A stretch of 64,000 nucleotides of DNA, from positions 723,501 through 787,500 of the forward strand of contig NC_092603.1 of the NCBI RefSeq assembly GCF_047663525.1. Direction: 5' to 3'. The position numbers and the translations under genes were made by a program. Of this stretch, positions 40,401-51,954 are shown piece after piece. The notes under the pieces are model-generated. The model searched no databases. It saw only the letters and a list, made by a program, of their open reading frames with translations, and was not told the DNA's origin. The stretch is from Anas platyrhynchos. Its lineage: Eukaryota > Chordata > Aves > Anseriformes > Anatidae. Each line of letters opens with the position of its first letter. The first letter of the stretch is position 1.

Positions 40401-43400
40401 CCCCCCGGAGGTGTTTGGTGTGGATCTCGAGGGATACTGAGGCTGGGTTGGGGTTGTGGAGTGGATCCCTGGATCCCTGATCCCTCTGGATCACCAGGGA
40501 TCCCTTAAATCCAGCAGGAGGAACCACTGGAGGGGCTGGATTCAACCCCCAGAGGTGTTTGGGGTAGATCTGGAGGGATCCCGAGGGCTTGGTTGGGGTT
40601 GTGGGGTGGATCCCTTGATCACCGATCCCTTGGGATCAGCAGGGATCCCTTAAATCCAGCAGGAGGATCCACTGGGGGAGCCCAGATCCACCCCCAGGGT
40701 TGTTTGGGGTGGATCCGGAGGGATCCTGGGGCTGGGTTGGGGTCGTGGAGTGGATTCCTGGCTCCCCGATCCCTTGGGATCACTGGGGGTTCCTCAAATC
40801 CACTGGGAGAGGATCCACTGGAGGAGGATCTACTGGGGAAGGCTGGATCCACCCCCCAGGGCTGTTTGGGGCGGATCTGGAGGGATCCTGGGAACTTGGT
40901 TGGGGTCACAGAGTGGATCCCTGGATCCCAGATCCCTTGGGATCACTGGGGGTTCCTCAAATCCAGTGGGGGGATCCACTGGGGGAGGACAGAGGGTGCT
41001 GGAGGCTGGATCCCGCAGCAGCCCTAAGGAATCCAGAGCCTGGAGGAAGCTCTCTGGGGCCCAGATCCCTCGGGATCCCTTGGGATCCACTGGGCAGCAG
41101 GGCCCCTGTAAGGCTGGGGGCACCCCGAGCACTGCTGTGAGGGATCCTGTGGGGTTTGGGGGGTGATTATGGGGTTCAGATCCTCAGGATCCCTGGGGAT
41201 CTACTGGGGGGAGCTGGGCAGATCCCAAATCCCCTTAAAGGAGCCTGGATCCCAAATTTTGGGGGATCTGAAAGGGGTAGGGGGGGCAAAGTGACGGGGC
41301 TTGAATTTTGTGGGGTCTTGAGGGATCCAGAGCTGGGATCCCTTGGGATCTGCAAGGATCTGGAGGCCGTGATCCCATTGAGGGAGGGGGATCCCAAACC
41401 AGATCCAGGACCCCAAATCTCCCAGTGGGGACCTCGAACCCCAGAAGGAGGCTTCAGGAAACCGGATTTAGGGGGATCCTAAACCTGGGGGGAGGCCGAT
41501 TGTGGGGCTTCGACTTTTGGGGGATCCTGAGGGATCCTTTAGGATCTCAATATGGGTTTGGGATCCCTTTTGGGGTGGTTGGGATCCCTTTTGGGGTGGT
41601 TGGGATCCCTTTTGGGGTGGTTAGGATCCCTTTTGGGGTGGTTGGATCCCTTTTGGGGTGGTTGTGATCCCCTGGGGGTGGTTGGATCCCTTTTTGGGGT
41701 GCTTGGGATCCCTTTTGGGGTAGCGAGGATCCCTTTTGGGTACTTGGGATCCTCCGGGGCTACTTGGGATCCACCGAAGTGATCCACTGGGGAATCTAAC
41801 GCCCCTTTTCCCCCCCTTTATAGGGTCCCGGACAGCCCCCACGAACCCGACCTGGAACCCTACGAACCGCTGCCCCCCAAGCTGATCCCTCTGGACGAGG
41901 TAAGCCCCCCCGACCCACACCGCTCCCCGCCGCGCCGCCAAAACAGGGCCCCCCCCCCCTAAAAAAAAAACCCCAAAACCCAAAAAAAAAAACCCAAAAT
42001 CCCCTAAAATCCCCCCAAATCTCTGCCCTCCCCAGGACTGCTCCGCCGAGGAGGCCTCCTACCCCGACGGACCCTCGCCCGGAGCCTCCTCCTCGCCGGC
42101 CCCGGATGCCCCGGGGGGCTCCAAGCTCCCCCCGGTGCTGGCCAACCTGATGGGGAGTATGGGGGCGGGCAAGACCCCGCAGGGCCCGGCGCCCCCCGCC
42201 CCCATCAACATGCAGGAGATCCTCACCTCCATCATGGTAACGACACCCCAAAAAAAAACCCAAACCAAAAAAAGGGGGAGGGGGCGGCGGCGGCGGCGTT
42301 GGAAAAGGGGTTTTGGGGGGTTTTTAAACGGTTCCGTGTTGATTTAGGGTTTTTTTTCTTCCCGATCCTATAGGGTGGTCCTAATAACCACAAGACGGAG
42401 GAGCTGTTGAAGCAGCCGGATTATTCGGAGAAAATCAAACATCTGCTGGGGAACCTCCAGGGGCAGCCGCCGGGACCCTCGGGAGGTGAGCGTCCCCCTT
42501 TTTGGGGTCGTTTATAGGGTCAGGGCTCTGCCCCCGCTGTTTTTTTCCCAAAAAAACGGGGTTCGGGGGTGGTTTTGGGGCTGATTTGTGGCAAAATAGG
42601 GTCGGGGGTGCTACCTCTAGGCACCGTGGGGGGGTCTTTTAGGGTTTGGGGACATTTTAGGGACCTTGTGGCAGAGATTGGGGTGTCCCCAAAGTTTGGG
42701 ACCCCCCTGTTCTTGTCTCTCGGGTGGTTTTGGGGTCCCCTAAGTTTGGGGGCACCCTCTAGGTGATGTCCTGTGCCTTAGGGTGACATTTAGGGTCCCC
42801 TGGGGTGCCATTTGGGGTCCCCTGGCCTTGGGGACACCCCCAAGGTGACATTTGGGGTCCCCTGGGGTGACATTTGGGGTCCCCTGGCCTTCGGGACACC
42901 CCTCAGGTGACATTTGGGGTCCCCTGGGGTGACATTTGGGGTCCCGTGGCCCTGGGGACACCCTCTAGGTGACATTTGGGGTCCCTTTGATTTGGGGACA
43001 TGCCACCAGCCCTGTCCCCTATAATTTGGGGTGACACGGGGGGGGGCTGTGGGGTTTTGGGGACAAGTGACAAACCCCATTGCGCTTTGGGGGGGCTCTG
43101 AGGCTGTTTTGGGGTGACAGGGCGGGTTATTGGGGTCCCCACAACTCGGGGACCCCCTCCGGGTCCTGTCCCCTTTGGTGACATTTTGGGGACACTTTTT
43201 GGGGTCCCCTTTCCTTTAGGGGACACTTTTTGGGGTCCCCCTTCTTTTTGGGGACACCTTTTGGGGTCTTCGCCCCCTGCCTGGACACGGCTGTCACCTT
43301 GGTGGGGGGATTTGGGGTGAAATTGGGGGGATTTGGGGTGACAAGGGGTGGATTTGGGGTGAAATTGGGGGATTTAGGGTGACAAGGGGGGATTTGGGGC

Positions 43401-46400
43401 ACCCCATAGCTTGGGGACCCCGGTGACAGGATGCCTGGGGGGTGACGCCGAGGGGTTTTGGGGTCCCCTCGTTTTGTGGACAAGCTGTGGGTGCTGTGGG
43501 GACCCTAAAACCCCTTTTTTGGGGTGAAATCAAAGGTTTTTGGGGTCCCCTTTTATAGGGGACAAGCTCAGGACCCTGCTGGGGACCCCAAACCCTTCTT
43601 TTGGGGTAACACCGCCTGGTTTTGGGATCTGCTTTTATAAGGGATGAGGTCAGGACCCTCTTAGGGCCCCCCAAACCCCTTTTTTGGGGTGGAACAGGGG
43701 AGTTTTGGGGTCTCCTTTTATTGGGAACAACCTCAGGACCCTGTTGGGAACCCCAAAACTCCTTTTTTGGGGTGACACCGAGGGGTTTTGGGATCCCCTT
43801 TTATAGGGGATAGGCTCCAGGCTCTGTTGGGGACCCCAAAACCCCTCTTTTGGGGTGACACCAAGGGATTTTGGGGTCTCCTTTTATAGGGGATGAGCTG
43901 TGGGTGCTGTTGGGGACCCCAAAACCGCTTTTTTGGGGTGGAACCGGGGGATTTTGGGGTCTTCTTTTATAGGGGATGAGCTGTGGGTGCTGTTGGGGAC
44001 CCCAAAACCCCTTTTTTGGGGTGGAACCGGGGGGTTTTGGGGTCTCCTTTTATAGGGGACGAGCTCAGCACCCTGCTGGGGACCCCAAAACCCCTTTTTT
44101 GGGGTGACGCCGCCCCCTCCTCACTAATTTTTCCCCCCCACCCCACAGTGCCCCACGGATTGCTGGGTCCCGGCCCCATGGCCAACGGCTTCGCGCCCGG
44201 CCCCAAAGCCATGCAGCACTTCCCGCCGGGGGGCCCAGGCCCCATGCCAGGTAAGGGGGTGCTCCCTGACCCCAAATCCCCTTTTAGGACCCCAAATCCC
44301 CCTCCCCAATCACAAAAACCCTCTTTAGGACCCCGAATTCCCCCTTTAGGACCTTAAACCCCCCTTTAGGACCCCAAAACCTCCTTTAGGACCTTAAATC
44401 CCCCGTTAGGATCTCAAATCCCCCCTTTAGGACCCCAAAACCTCCTTTAGGACCTTAAATCCCCCTTTAGGATCTCAAATCCCCCCTTTAGGACCCCAAA
44501 ACCTCCTTTAGGACCTTAAATCCCCCTTTAGGATCTCAAATCCCCCCTTTAGGACCCCAAAACCTCCTTTAGGATCTTAAATCCCCCTTTAGGATCTCAA
44601 ATCTCCCCTTTAGGACCCCAAAACCTCCTTTAGGTCCTCCAAATACCCCTTTAGGACCCCAAATATGGCTTTTAGACCTCAAATCCCCATTTATGACCCC
44701 AAAACCTCCCTCCGTGATGCAAAATTCCCCTTTTAGGACCTCCAAAACCTCTGCTTTAGGACCCAAATCCTCCCCTTTATGACCCCAAAACCCCCCTTTA
44801 GAACCCCAAATCCTCCTTTTAGTTCTCAAATCCCCCCTTTAGGACCCCAAATGACTCTTTAGGTCCATGAATACCCCCTTGAAACCCCCAAATACCCCTT
44901 TTAGGATCTGGAAACTCCTTTTAGGACCCCCAAAATCCCCTTTAGGTCCCCAAATCCCTCCTCCCCGACCCCAAAACCTCCCTTTAGGACATGAATACCT
45001 CCTTTTAGGATTCGAATACTTCTCTTTAAGACCCCAAATCCCCCTCCCCAATCCCAAATCCTCCCATTAGGGCCTCATAAACCCCCTTTAGGTCCCCAAA
45101 AGCTCTCTTTAGGACCCCAAATCCCCCTCCCCAGTTTTGAAACCACCCTTTAGGGCCCCATAAACCCCCTTATGGGCCCCATAAACCCCCATTAAGACCT
45201 CAATATTCCCCTTTTGGACCCCCAAACCCCCTTTTTTGGTCCCTAAACCCCCCTTTAGGACCCCAAATCCCCCTCCCCAGTCATGAAACCCCCCTTTAGG
45301 GCCCCATAAACCCTCTTTAGGACCCCAAACCCCCCTTTAGTGCCCCATAAACCCCATTTAGGGCCTCAATACTCCCCTTTTGGACCCCCAAATCCCCTTT
45401 TTAGGACCCCAAACCTCCCTTTAGGACCCCAAATCCTACTCCCCAATCCTGAAACCCCCCTTTAGGGCCTCCATACTCTCCTTTAGGACCCCATAAACCC
45501 CATTTAGGACCTCAATACTTCCCTTTAGGACCCCAAATCCCCCTCCCCAATCCCAAATCCTCCCTTTAGGGCCCCATAAACCCCCTTTTGGACCCCCAAA
45601 CTCCCCTTTAGGTATCCCCAATCCCCCTATAGGACCCCAAATCCCCCTCCCCAATCCCAAAATTCCCCCTTTAGGACCCCATAACCCCCTTTTGGACCTC
45701 AATACTTCCCTTTAGGACCCCAAATCCCCCTCCCCAATCCCAAATCCTCCCTTTAGGGCCCCATAAACCCCCTTTAGGTCCCCAAATCCGCCTTTAGCAC
45801 CTCAATACTCCCCTTTTGGACCCCCAAACCCCTTTTTTAGGTCCCCTAACCTCCCTGTAGGACCCCAAATCCCCCTCCCCAATCCCAAATCCTCCCTTTA
45901 GGGCCCCATAAACCCCCTTTTGGACCCCCAAACTCCCCTTTAGGTATCCCCAATCCCCCTATAGGACCCCAAATCCCCCTCCCCAATCCCAAAATTCCCC
46001 CTTTAGGACCCCATAACCCCCTTTTGGACCTCAATACTTCCCTTTAGGACCCCAAATCCCCCTCCCCAATCCCAAATCCTCCCTTTAGGGCCCCATAAAC
46101 CCCCTTTAGGTCCCCAAATCCGCCTTTAGCACCTCAATACTCCCCTTTTGGACCCCCAAACCCCTTTTTTAGGTCCCCTAACCTCCCTGTAGGACCCCAA
46201 ATCCCCCTCCCCAATCCCAAATCCTCCCTTTAGGGCCCCATAAACCCCCTTTTGGACCCCCAAACTCCCCTTTAGGTATCCCCAATCCCCCTATAGGACC
46301 CCAAATCCCCCTCCCCAATCCCAAAATTCCCCCTTTAGGACCCCATAACCCCCTTTTGGACCTCAATACTTCCCTTTAGGACCCCAAATCCCCCTCCCCA

Positions 46401-49358
46401 ATCCCAAATCCTCCCTTTAGGGCCCCATAAACCCCCTTTAGGTCCCCAAATCCGCCTTTAGCACCTCAATACTCCCCTTTTGGACCCCCAAACCCCTTTT
46501 TTAGGTCCCCTAACCTCCCTGTAGGACCCCAAATCCCCCTCCCCAATCCTGAAACCCCCCTTTAGGTCCCCATAAACCCCCTTTTGAACCCCCAAACTCC
46601 CCTTTAGGTATCCCCAATCCCCCTATAGGACCCCAAATCCCCCTCCCCAATCCCCAAATTCCCCCTTTAGGTCCCCATAAACCCCCTTTTGAACCCCCAA
46701 ACTCCCCTTTAGGTATCCCCAATCCCCCTATAGGACCCTAAATCCCCCTCCCCAATCCCCAAATCCCCCCTTTAGGGCCCCAAATCCCCCTCTAAAGTCA
46801 TGAAACCCCCTTTTAGGTCCCCATAAGCCCCCTTTTGGACCCCCAAACTCCCCTTTAGGTATCCCCAATCCCCCTTTAGGACCTGAATACTCCCCTTTTG
46901 GACCCCCAACCCCCTTTTTTAGGACCCCAAATCCCCCTTTAGGTCCCCAAAGGCTCTCTTTATGACCCCAAATCCCCCTGTAGGACCTTAATACTTCCCT
47001 TTAGGACCCCGAATCCTCCCTTTAGGGCCCCATAAATCCCCTTTTGGTCCCCAAATCCCCCTTTAGCACCTCAATACTCCCCTTTAGGACCCCAAAACCC
47101 CCTTTTTATGACCCCAAACCCCCTTTTTTAGTTCCCCCAACCCCCCCTTTAACCCCCAAACCCCCTTTTTAGCACCCCAAACCCCCTTTTTTCCCCCATC
47201 TAACCCCATTTCTCCCCCCCACAGGCCCTCACGGCGGCGGCGGCGGCCCCGGCCTTCCCCCTCTCCCCGGCGGCCCCCGCCTTTTGGGGCCGCCCCCCCC
47301 TCAACAACAACAACCCCCTCCCCAACAACAACGAGGCGGCGGCGGCGATTTTTGGGACCCCCCCGACGGCGGCGGTTTACGGGGCAACCCCCACGGCGGG
47401 GGGGGCCCCATGCGTGGCGGCGGCGGCGGCGGTGGTGGCCCCTTCCACCGGGCTCGTGGCCGCGGTGGCAACGAACCCCCCTACCGACCCCGCGGCGGGG
47501 GGGGGCGCAATGGGGGCCCCCCCGGTGGCGGAGGAGGCGGTCGGGGACCCTCCGGAGCTCACGGGGGTCACGGCGGCCACCACGGAGGCGAGCACGGCAG
47601 AGGCCACCCCGGCGAACACCCCCGGGGCCACGGCGGAGGCCACGGAGGAGGAGGTAAATGCGGGGGGGCGCCGGCGCCGCCGCCCTCGCGGGGGGGGGGT
47701 TGCGGAGGGGCCTGGCTTTGGGGCGGGCCCCCCCCTCCTCCGCCTCCCGGTGGGGGGGGGCCGCCACCGGCTTGGGACGGGCCGGTGGGGGCGCCCTCGC
47801 CCCCTCCCCCTCCGCCTCCCCCTCCCCCTCCTCCTTTCTTACCCCCCCGTTGGAGAGGAGGAGGAGGAGGAGGAGGAGGGGGGGGGGGAGGAGGCCACGG
47901 CCCCCCCCCCGGGGAACCCCCCCACCACCCCCTCGAGCCCCCCGGGCCTTGGGGGCGCGGGCCCGATTGGCGCCGGCCCCCCATGGGGCTTTAGGGGCCC
48001 CCCCCATGGGGCTTTTAGGGCCCCCCCAAGGGGTTGGAGACCCCCCCAAGGGGCTTTTAGGGCCCCCCCCCCGGGGTTTGAGACCCCCCCAAGGGTTTTG
48101 GAGCCCCCCCAAGGGGTTTGAGACCCCCCCTCAAGGGGTTTTAGGGGGCCCTGTGGGGCTTTGAGGCCCCCCCAAGGGGTTTAGGGGTCCCTCAAGGGTT
48201 TTGGGGCCCCCCCAAGGGGTCTTTGGCCCCCCCCCAAGGTTTTTGGGGCCCCCCCCGGGCCCTGGCGGCGGCTGCAGGGAGGGAGGGGAGCTGGAGGGGC
48301 AGCAAGGCATGCTGGGAGTTGTAGTCCCGGCCCTGGAGGAGAGGCCGCAAGGCATGCTGGGAGTTGTAGTCCACACCCAATGGGGCAGCAAGGCATGCTG
48401 GGAGCTGTAGTCCATCTGTAGGCCTCTATATGAGGCCGCGGGGGATGCTGGGAGTTGTAGTCCTGCCCCCCCATGGCTCTAGGAGAGGGAGTGAGGCATG
48501 CTGGGAGTTGTAGTCCATCTACAGGCCTCTAGAGGCCGCGGGGTATGCTGGGAGTTGTAGTCCAGCCTCAAGATGGCCCCGGAAGCAGCAAGGCATGCTG
48601 GGAGTTGTAGTCCAGCTTCAGGAGAGGCACTGGGGGATGCTGGGAGTTGTAGTCCACACCCAGTGGGTGCCGCAAAGCATGCTGGGAGTTGTAGTCCACA
48701 CCCAGTGGGGGGCAGCAGGGCATGCTGGGAGTTGTAGTTCGGCCCTGGGAGGAGCCGCAGGGCATGCTGGGAGTTGTAGTCCACACCCAGCAGGGCATGC
48801 TGGGAGTTGTAGTCCCCCCCCCCAGCACTCCTGGGACGGGGCCGCAAGGCATGCTGGGAGCTCCCCCCTGCCGCAAGGCCTGCTGGGAGTTGTAGTTCCA
48901 CCCTATAGGGCCAGGCTATGGGGCAGGAAGCAGGGGGGAGGCCCCAAAACCGACCCCCGACCCCCCAAACAACCTCCAGGACCCCACGGGGGGGCCCCAC
49001 CCGGCTCCATTCCCCCCCCCCCAATTTTTTTTGGGGGGCAAAACCACAACCAGCGCAGGGCCGAAAGCCGCGTCCCCCCCTCCCCCCCCACCTCCCCAAA
49101 TTCCTCCCCCCTTTTCCTTTTCTTCCTCCTCCTCCTCCTCCTCCTCCTCCTCCGCCGCCGCCGGGGGGGCCACCGCCAGGGGGGGGGGGCGCCGGCGCCT
49201 GACGCCATTTTCCCCCCCCCCCCCCCCTTCCCGTTTTGTCTCACGCAGACATGTCGAGCCGCGCCGTGTGTCGCCACTTCATGCTGAAGGGCAGCTGCAG
49301 GTACGAGAACAACTGTGCCTTCTACCACCCCGGCGTCAACGGGCCCCCCCTGCCGTAG
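34472..49358 (+). CDS. PPP1R10: PPP1R10 (PNUTS), nuclear PP1-targeting subunit
   Basis: PNUTS scaffolds PP1 on chromatin in the PTW/PP1 complex and acts in RNA polymerase II dephosphorylation and termination. The 18 coding exons are 34472-34578, 34666-34752, 34849-34984, 35975-36026, 36138-36215, 36296-36466, 37427-37529, 37615-37724, 37817-37917, 38007-38154, 38228-38383, 39516-39762, 41824-41899, 42036-42236, 42374-42485, 44149-44250, 47225-47653 and 49249-49358 (841 residues; human about 940). Residues 1-150 hold the TFIIS N-terminal-like domain ([22 protein letters not shown]). The PP1-docking RVxF-type motif is TVSW at 394-397, followed by [18 protein letters not shown]. Exon 47225-47653 is a Gly/Pro/His-rich tail. 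The C-terminal CCCH finger has Cys813, Cys822, Cys828 and His832. The tail lacks the long HRPHEGPGGGM-type repeats of mammals, which explains the shorter length. Confidence 0.96.
34990..35960. repeat. GGGGTGGTTTTTGCCCCCCC minisatellite, PPP1R10 intron
   Basis: About 35 units of 20-35 bp contain CCCC(C)GGGGTGGTTTTTG, between exons 34849-34984 and 35975-36026. Confidence 0.92.
36475..37240. repeat. GGTTTAGGGGTAATGGGGTG minisatellite, PPP1R10 intron
   Basis: G-rich units of about 25-35 bp follow the donor of exon 36296-36466 and decay by 37370 into unique sequence. Quadruplex potential is high on the sense strand. Confidence 0.92.
38400..39490. repeat. CCCCATTGTCCCCGTGTCCC minisatellite, PPP1R10 intron
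   Basis: Tandem units of about 35-60 bp combine GACCCCATTGTCCCC, GTGTCCCTTTTCCTGCTGTCC and CCTGACCCC. Confidence 0.93.
39790..41160. repeat. GGATCC-rich higher-order repeat, PPP1R10 intron
   Basis: About nine units of 130-150 bp share GGATCC(A/C)CTGG, TCCCTTGGGATCACC and GGGCTGTTTGGGGTGGATC. Many BamHI-type GGATCC hexamers result. Units degrade toward 41160-41540. Confidence 0.92.
41550..41765. repeat. GGGATCCCTTTTGGGGTGGTT repeat, PPP1R10 intron
   Basis: About nine tandem units of 19-21 bp, related to the GGATCC array before it, end just before exon 41824-41899. Confidence 0.92.
42740..43480. repeat. GGTGACATTTGGGGTCCCCT repeat, PPP1R10 intron
   Basis: Units of about 25-75 bp contain GTGACATTTGGGGTCCC (42780-43000). 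They pass into GATTTGGGGTGA(A/C)A units (43300-43400). Confidence 0.88.
43480..44110. repeat. Repeat of about 90-100 bp with TTTTATAGGGGA, PPP1R10 intron
   Basis: About seven copies of a unit contain GGTTTTGGGGTCTCC, TTTTATAGGGGA, GAGCT, CTG(C/T)TGGGGACCCCAAA and CCCTTTTTTGGGGTGA. Confidence 0.92.
44255..47210. repeat. CCCCCTTTAGGACCCCAAAT minisatellite field, PPP1R10 intron
   Basis: Almost 3 kb of 15-25 bp units (CTTTAGGACCCCAAATCCCC and relatives) fill the intron before exon 47225-47653. Part of it (45521-46545) has been amplified as a 332-bp higher-order unit. Confidence 0.93.
45521..46545. repeat. 332-bp tandem duplication inside the PPP1R10 minisatellite
   Basis: Markers such as AAATCCGCCTTTAGCACC recur at about 45785, 46117 and 46449. 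AGGTATCCCCAATCC recurs with the same 332-base step. Roughly three copies look identical over most of their length. Confidence 0.93.
48000..48260. repeat. CCCCCCAAGGGGTTTTAGGG repeat, last PPP1R10 intron
   Basis: About eleven units of 20-25 bp contain CCCCCCAAGGGGTTT(G/T)(A/G)G. Confidence 0.88.
48300..48900. repeat. Array of ZNF143/THAP11-type motifs, last PPP1R10 intron
   Basis: About 14 units, spaced 45-70 bp, carry GCATGCTGGGAGTTGTAGT(C/T)C. At least 12 keep GGGAG(T/C)TGTAGT. The reverse complement, ACTACAACTCCCAGCATGCC, matches the published ZNF143 (STAF) binding sequence, and several copies also have the adjacent TTGCGG module. Confidence 0.92.
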
Positions 49359-51450
49359 CGCCGCCGCCCTTCCTCCCGCGCTCCTCCTCCTCCTCCTCCT
49401 CCTCCTCCTCTTCCTCTTCCTCCTCCTCCTCCTCTCGGACTCGCGCTGCAGCCGCCACTTTTATGGCTTCTGTGAGGCCTCCATGACGCCCTGGCGCCCG
49501 ATCTCCTCCTCCCCCCCCCTTCTCAAAACCCCGTTTTCACCCCCAAAAATAGGGAGTAAATGCCCCCCCCCGGGGCGTAAGTACACCCCCCATGGTGTAA
49601 ATGCCCCCCTCTGGGTAATAAATGCCCCCCCCAGGGCGTAAATGCCCCCCTCCAGGGCGTAAATAACCCATATGGGACATAAATACCCCCCCCAGGGCGT
49701 AAATACCCCCCTGTGGGGTGTAAATGCCCCCCCTCCAGGCAAGAAATACCCCCCTGTGGGGCGTAAATGCCCCCCTGTGGGGTGTAAATGCCCCCCCCAG
49801 GGCGTAAATACCCCCCCCCCAGGGAATAACTACACCCCTGCGGGGCGTAAATACCCCCTGCAGAGTATAAATGCCCCCCCCTCCAGAGCATAACTACCCC
49901 CCCAAGGGTGTTAATGCCCCCTGCCGGGTGTTAATGCCCCCCCCCAGGGCATAAATACCCCCCCCATGGGGAATAAGTACCCCTCCAGAGCATAAATACC
50001 CCCTGCAGGGTGTAAGTACCCCCCCTGCACAGCGTAAATACCCCCTGCAGGGCGTTAATACCCCCCCGCAAGGCTTAACTACCCCCCTCCAGGGCACAAA
50101 TACCCCCCTCCAGGGCTTTAATAGCCCCCTCCATGGCATTAATGCCCCCCCGTAGGGGTTAAATACCCCCCCCCGGGCATAAATACCCCCCAGAGGGCAC
50201 AAATAACCCCCCCCCGAACATAAATACCCCCCCATAAGGCATAACTACACCCTGCAGGGTGTAAATACCCCCCCTGGGGTGTAACTGCCCCCCCTGGACT
50301 GCACATGCCCCCCCTGCAGGGTCTAAATGCCCCAGCAGGGGGTAAATGCCCCCCCCCCAGGCTCTCAGGCGCACATCCCCTTACCGGGGGGGCAAAAAAT
50401 ACCCCCCATGGGCAAAAACACCCCCCCACCAGGCACTAATACCCCCTTGCAGGGCACATTTACCCCCCCCAAGTGCACAAATACCCCCCTAGGGTGAAAA
50501 TGCTGCTGCTGGGGTGTAATTGCCCCCCCCCGAGGGCATAAACGCCCCCCTCGGGTGTTTTTCCCCCAGCTGGGGCAAAACTTTCCTCCTCCAGGGCCCA
50601 AATCCAACCCCAGCGGGGTCTAAATACCCCCCCAGGGGCAAAACCCATGCCGGGGGGGTGTAAAATACCCCCCCAGGGGCAAAATCGGGGCAGTTTGGGG
50701 GCCAAAATGCCCCCCCGGGGGGCAAAATGGATCCATCTCCAGGCAAAACTGCCCCGTTGGGGGGGCAATAAACCCCCCGGGGGCATCAATTACCCCGCTC
50801 CTGGGGGCAAATAACATCAGGGTGGAGGCAAATACCCCCCTAGTGGGGGCAAATACGCCCCCAGTGGGGGCAAATAACCCCCCCAGCAGTGAAAATACCC
50901 CCCCAGAGGGGTAAATACCCCCTTGGAGGGGCAAATCCCCCCCCCAGCAATGAAAATACCCCCCCAGGAGGGGCAAATCCCCCCCAGCAGCACCAAAATA
51001 CCCCCAGGAGGGGCAATTAACCCCCCAGGAGGGGCAATTACCCCCCCCCAGCAACCAAATCCCCCCCCCAGCAGAGCACAACCCCCCCCCCAGGGCCCAA
51101 ATCTGCCCCTGCTGGGGGCAAATCCCCCCCCCTTTCCGCTTTTGGGGGTGCCCCCCTCCCTGGCACCCCCAAATCCCCCCCCCTCACCCCTTTTCTGCCC
51201 CCCCCTTTTTACCCCCCCCCCTCTTTTTTTCCCCTCTCCTTGCGCCTGGGGTCCCAGACACACGTGCGACACACGCCGCCGCCCGGGGCTGCGCCGCTCT
51301 CACTTTTTTGGGGGAAAAAAGGAGTATTTTGTTTTTTTTTTTTGGGGGGGGGGGTGGGAGGCTGCGCCGGATGCTGTTTTCTGTGAAAACTTGGCCGGGG
51401 GGGGCAGCGCCCGCCCCCCCCTTTTGTATATTTTGTACATTAGTAATAAA
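49359..51450 (+). other. PPP1R10: PPP1R10 3' UTR and poly(A) signal
   Basis: From the stop codon at 49356-49358 the transcript appears to run without a gene-like frame to AATAAA at 51445-51450, in the context TTTTGTACATTAGTAATAAA. It contains a CTC/TCC microsatellite (49380-49435). It also contains a 1.5 kb minisatellite of GCGTAAATACCCCC-type units (about 49555-51070) and a pyrimidine-rich stretch to 51240. Splicing within the UTR cannot be excluded. Confidence 0.7.
49555..51070. repeat. GGGCGTAAATACCCCCC minisatellite in the PPP1R10 3' UTR
   Basis: About 60 units of 20-25 bp, (G)GCGTAAATACCCCCCTCCAG, degrade to GGGGCAAATACCCCCCCAG after 50680. Confidence 0.92.
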
Positions 51451-51477
51451 CTGTTGGAAAAGAGGCGTTAATTGGTG

Positions 51478-51790
51478 TTAATTAAGGTCCGCGTTAACTC
51501 TGGAGCCTACCGATGGCATTGGGGGGGTTATGGGGTCCCCAAAAAGGGTCGCGGGGACCCCACAGAGGCTAATGGGGTCCCCATAGGGGATTTATAGGGT
51601 CCAGGACCCCCTCCCTGTACCCCCAAATATTGAAACACAACCCTGTTAACTCTGGAACCTACTGATGACCATCATCGTGCTGTCAACCAGGAGAGGGTTT
51701 GGGGTTATGGGGTCCCCAAAAAGGGTCACGGGGACCCCACAGAGAATAATAGGGTCCCCATAGGGGCTTTATAGGTCCCAAAACCCCCCA
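51478..51790. repeat. Tandem duplication between PPP1R10 and ABCF1
   Basis: A block with GTTAACTCTGGA(G/A)CCTAC, GTTATGGGGTCCCCAAAAAG and GTCCCCATAGGGG occurs at about 51490-51605 and again at about 51650-51780. The copies differ by scattered changes and an insertion. Otherwise no gene is seen between the two convergent poly(A) signals. Confidence 0.85.
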
Positions 51791-51849
51791 AATTAACCCC
51801 AACCCACCCCCAATCACCACTCAGCCGCTCTCCTTGCACCATTCCCCTC

Positions 51850-51855
51850 TTTATT
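51850..51855 (-). terminator. ABCF1 poly(A) signal (AATAAA on the minus strand)
   Basis: TTTATT on the plus strand is a canonical AATAAA for the minus-strand gene, about 100 bases past the ABCF1 stop. The convergent PPP1R10 signal is about 400 bases away. Confidence 0.8.
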
Positions 51856-51954
51856 CCCCCAAGGCGTGAAGGGAAGATCTCGGGGCGAGGGGTCGGGACA
51901 GAACCCCGACACCCCCCGGGACCCCAAAAAAAACCCCAAAACGCCCCAAATTTT

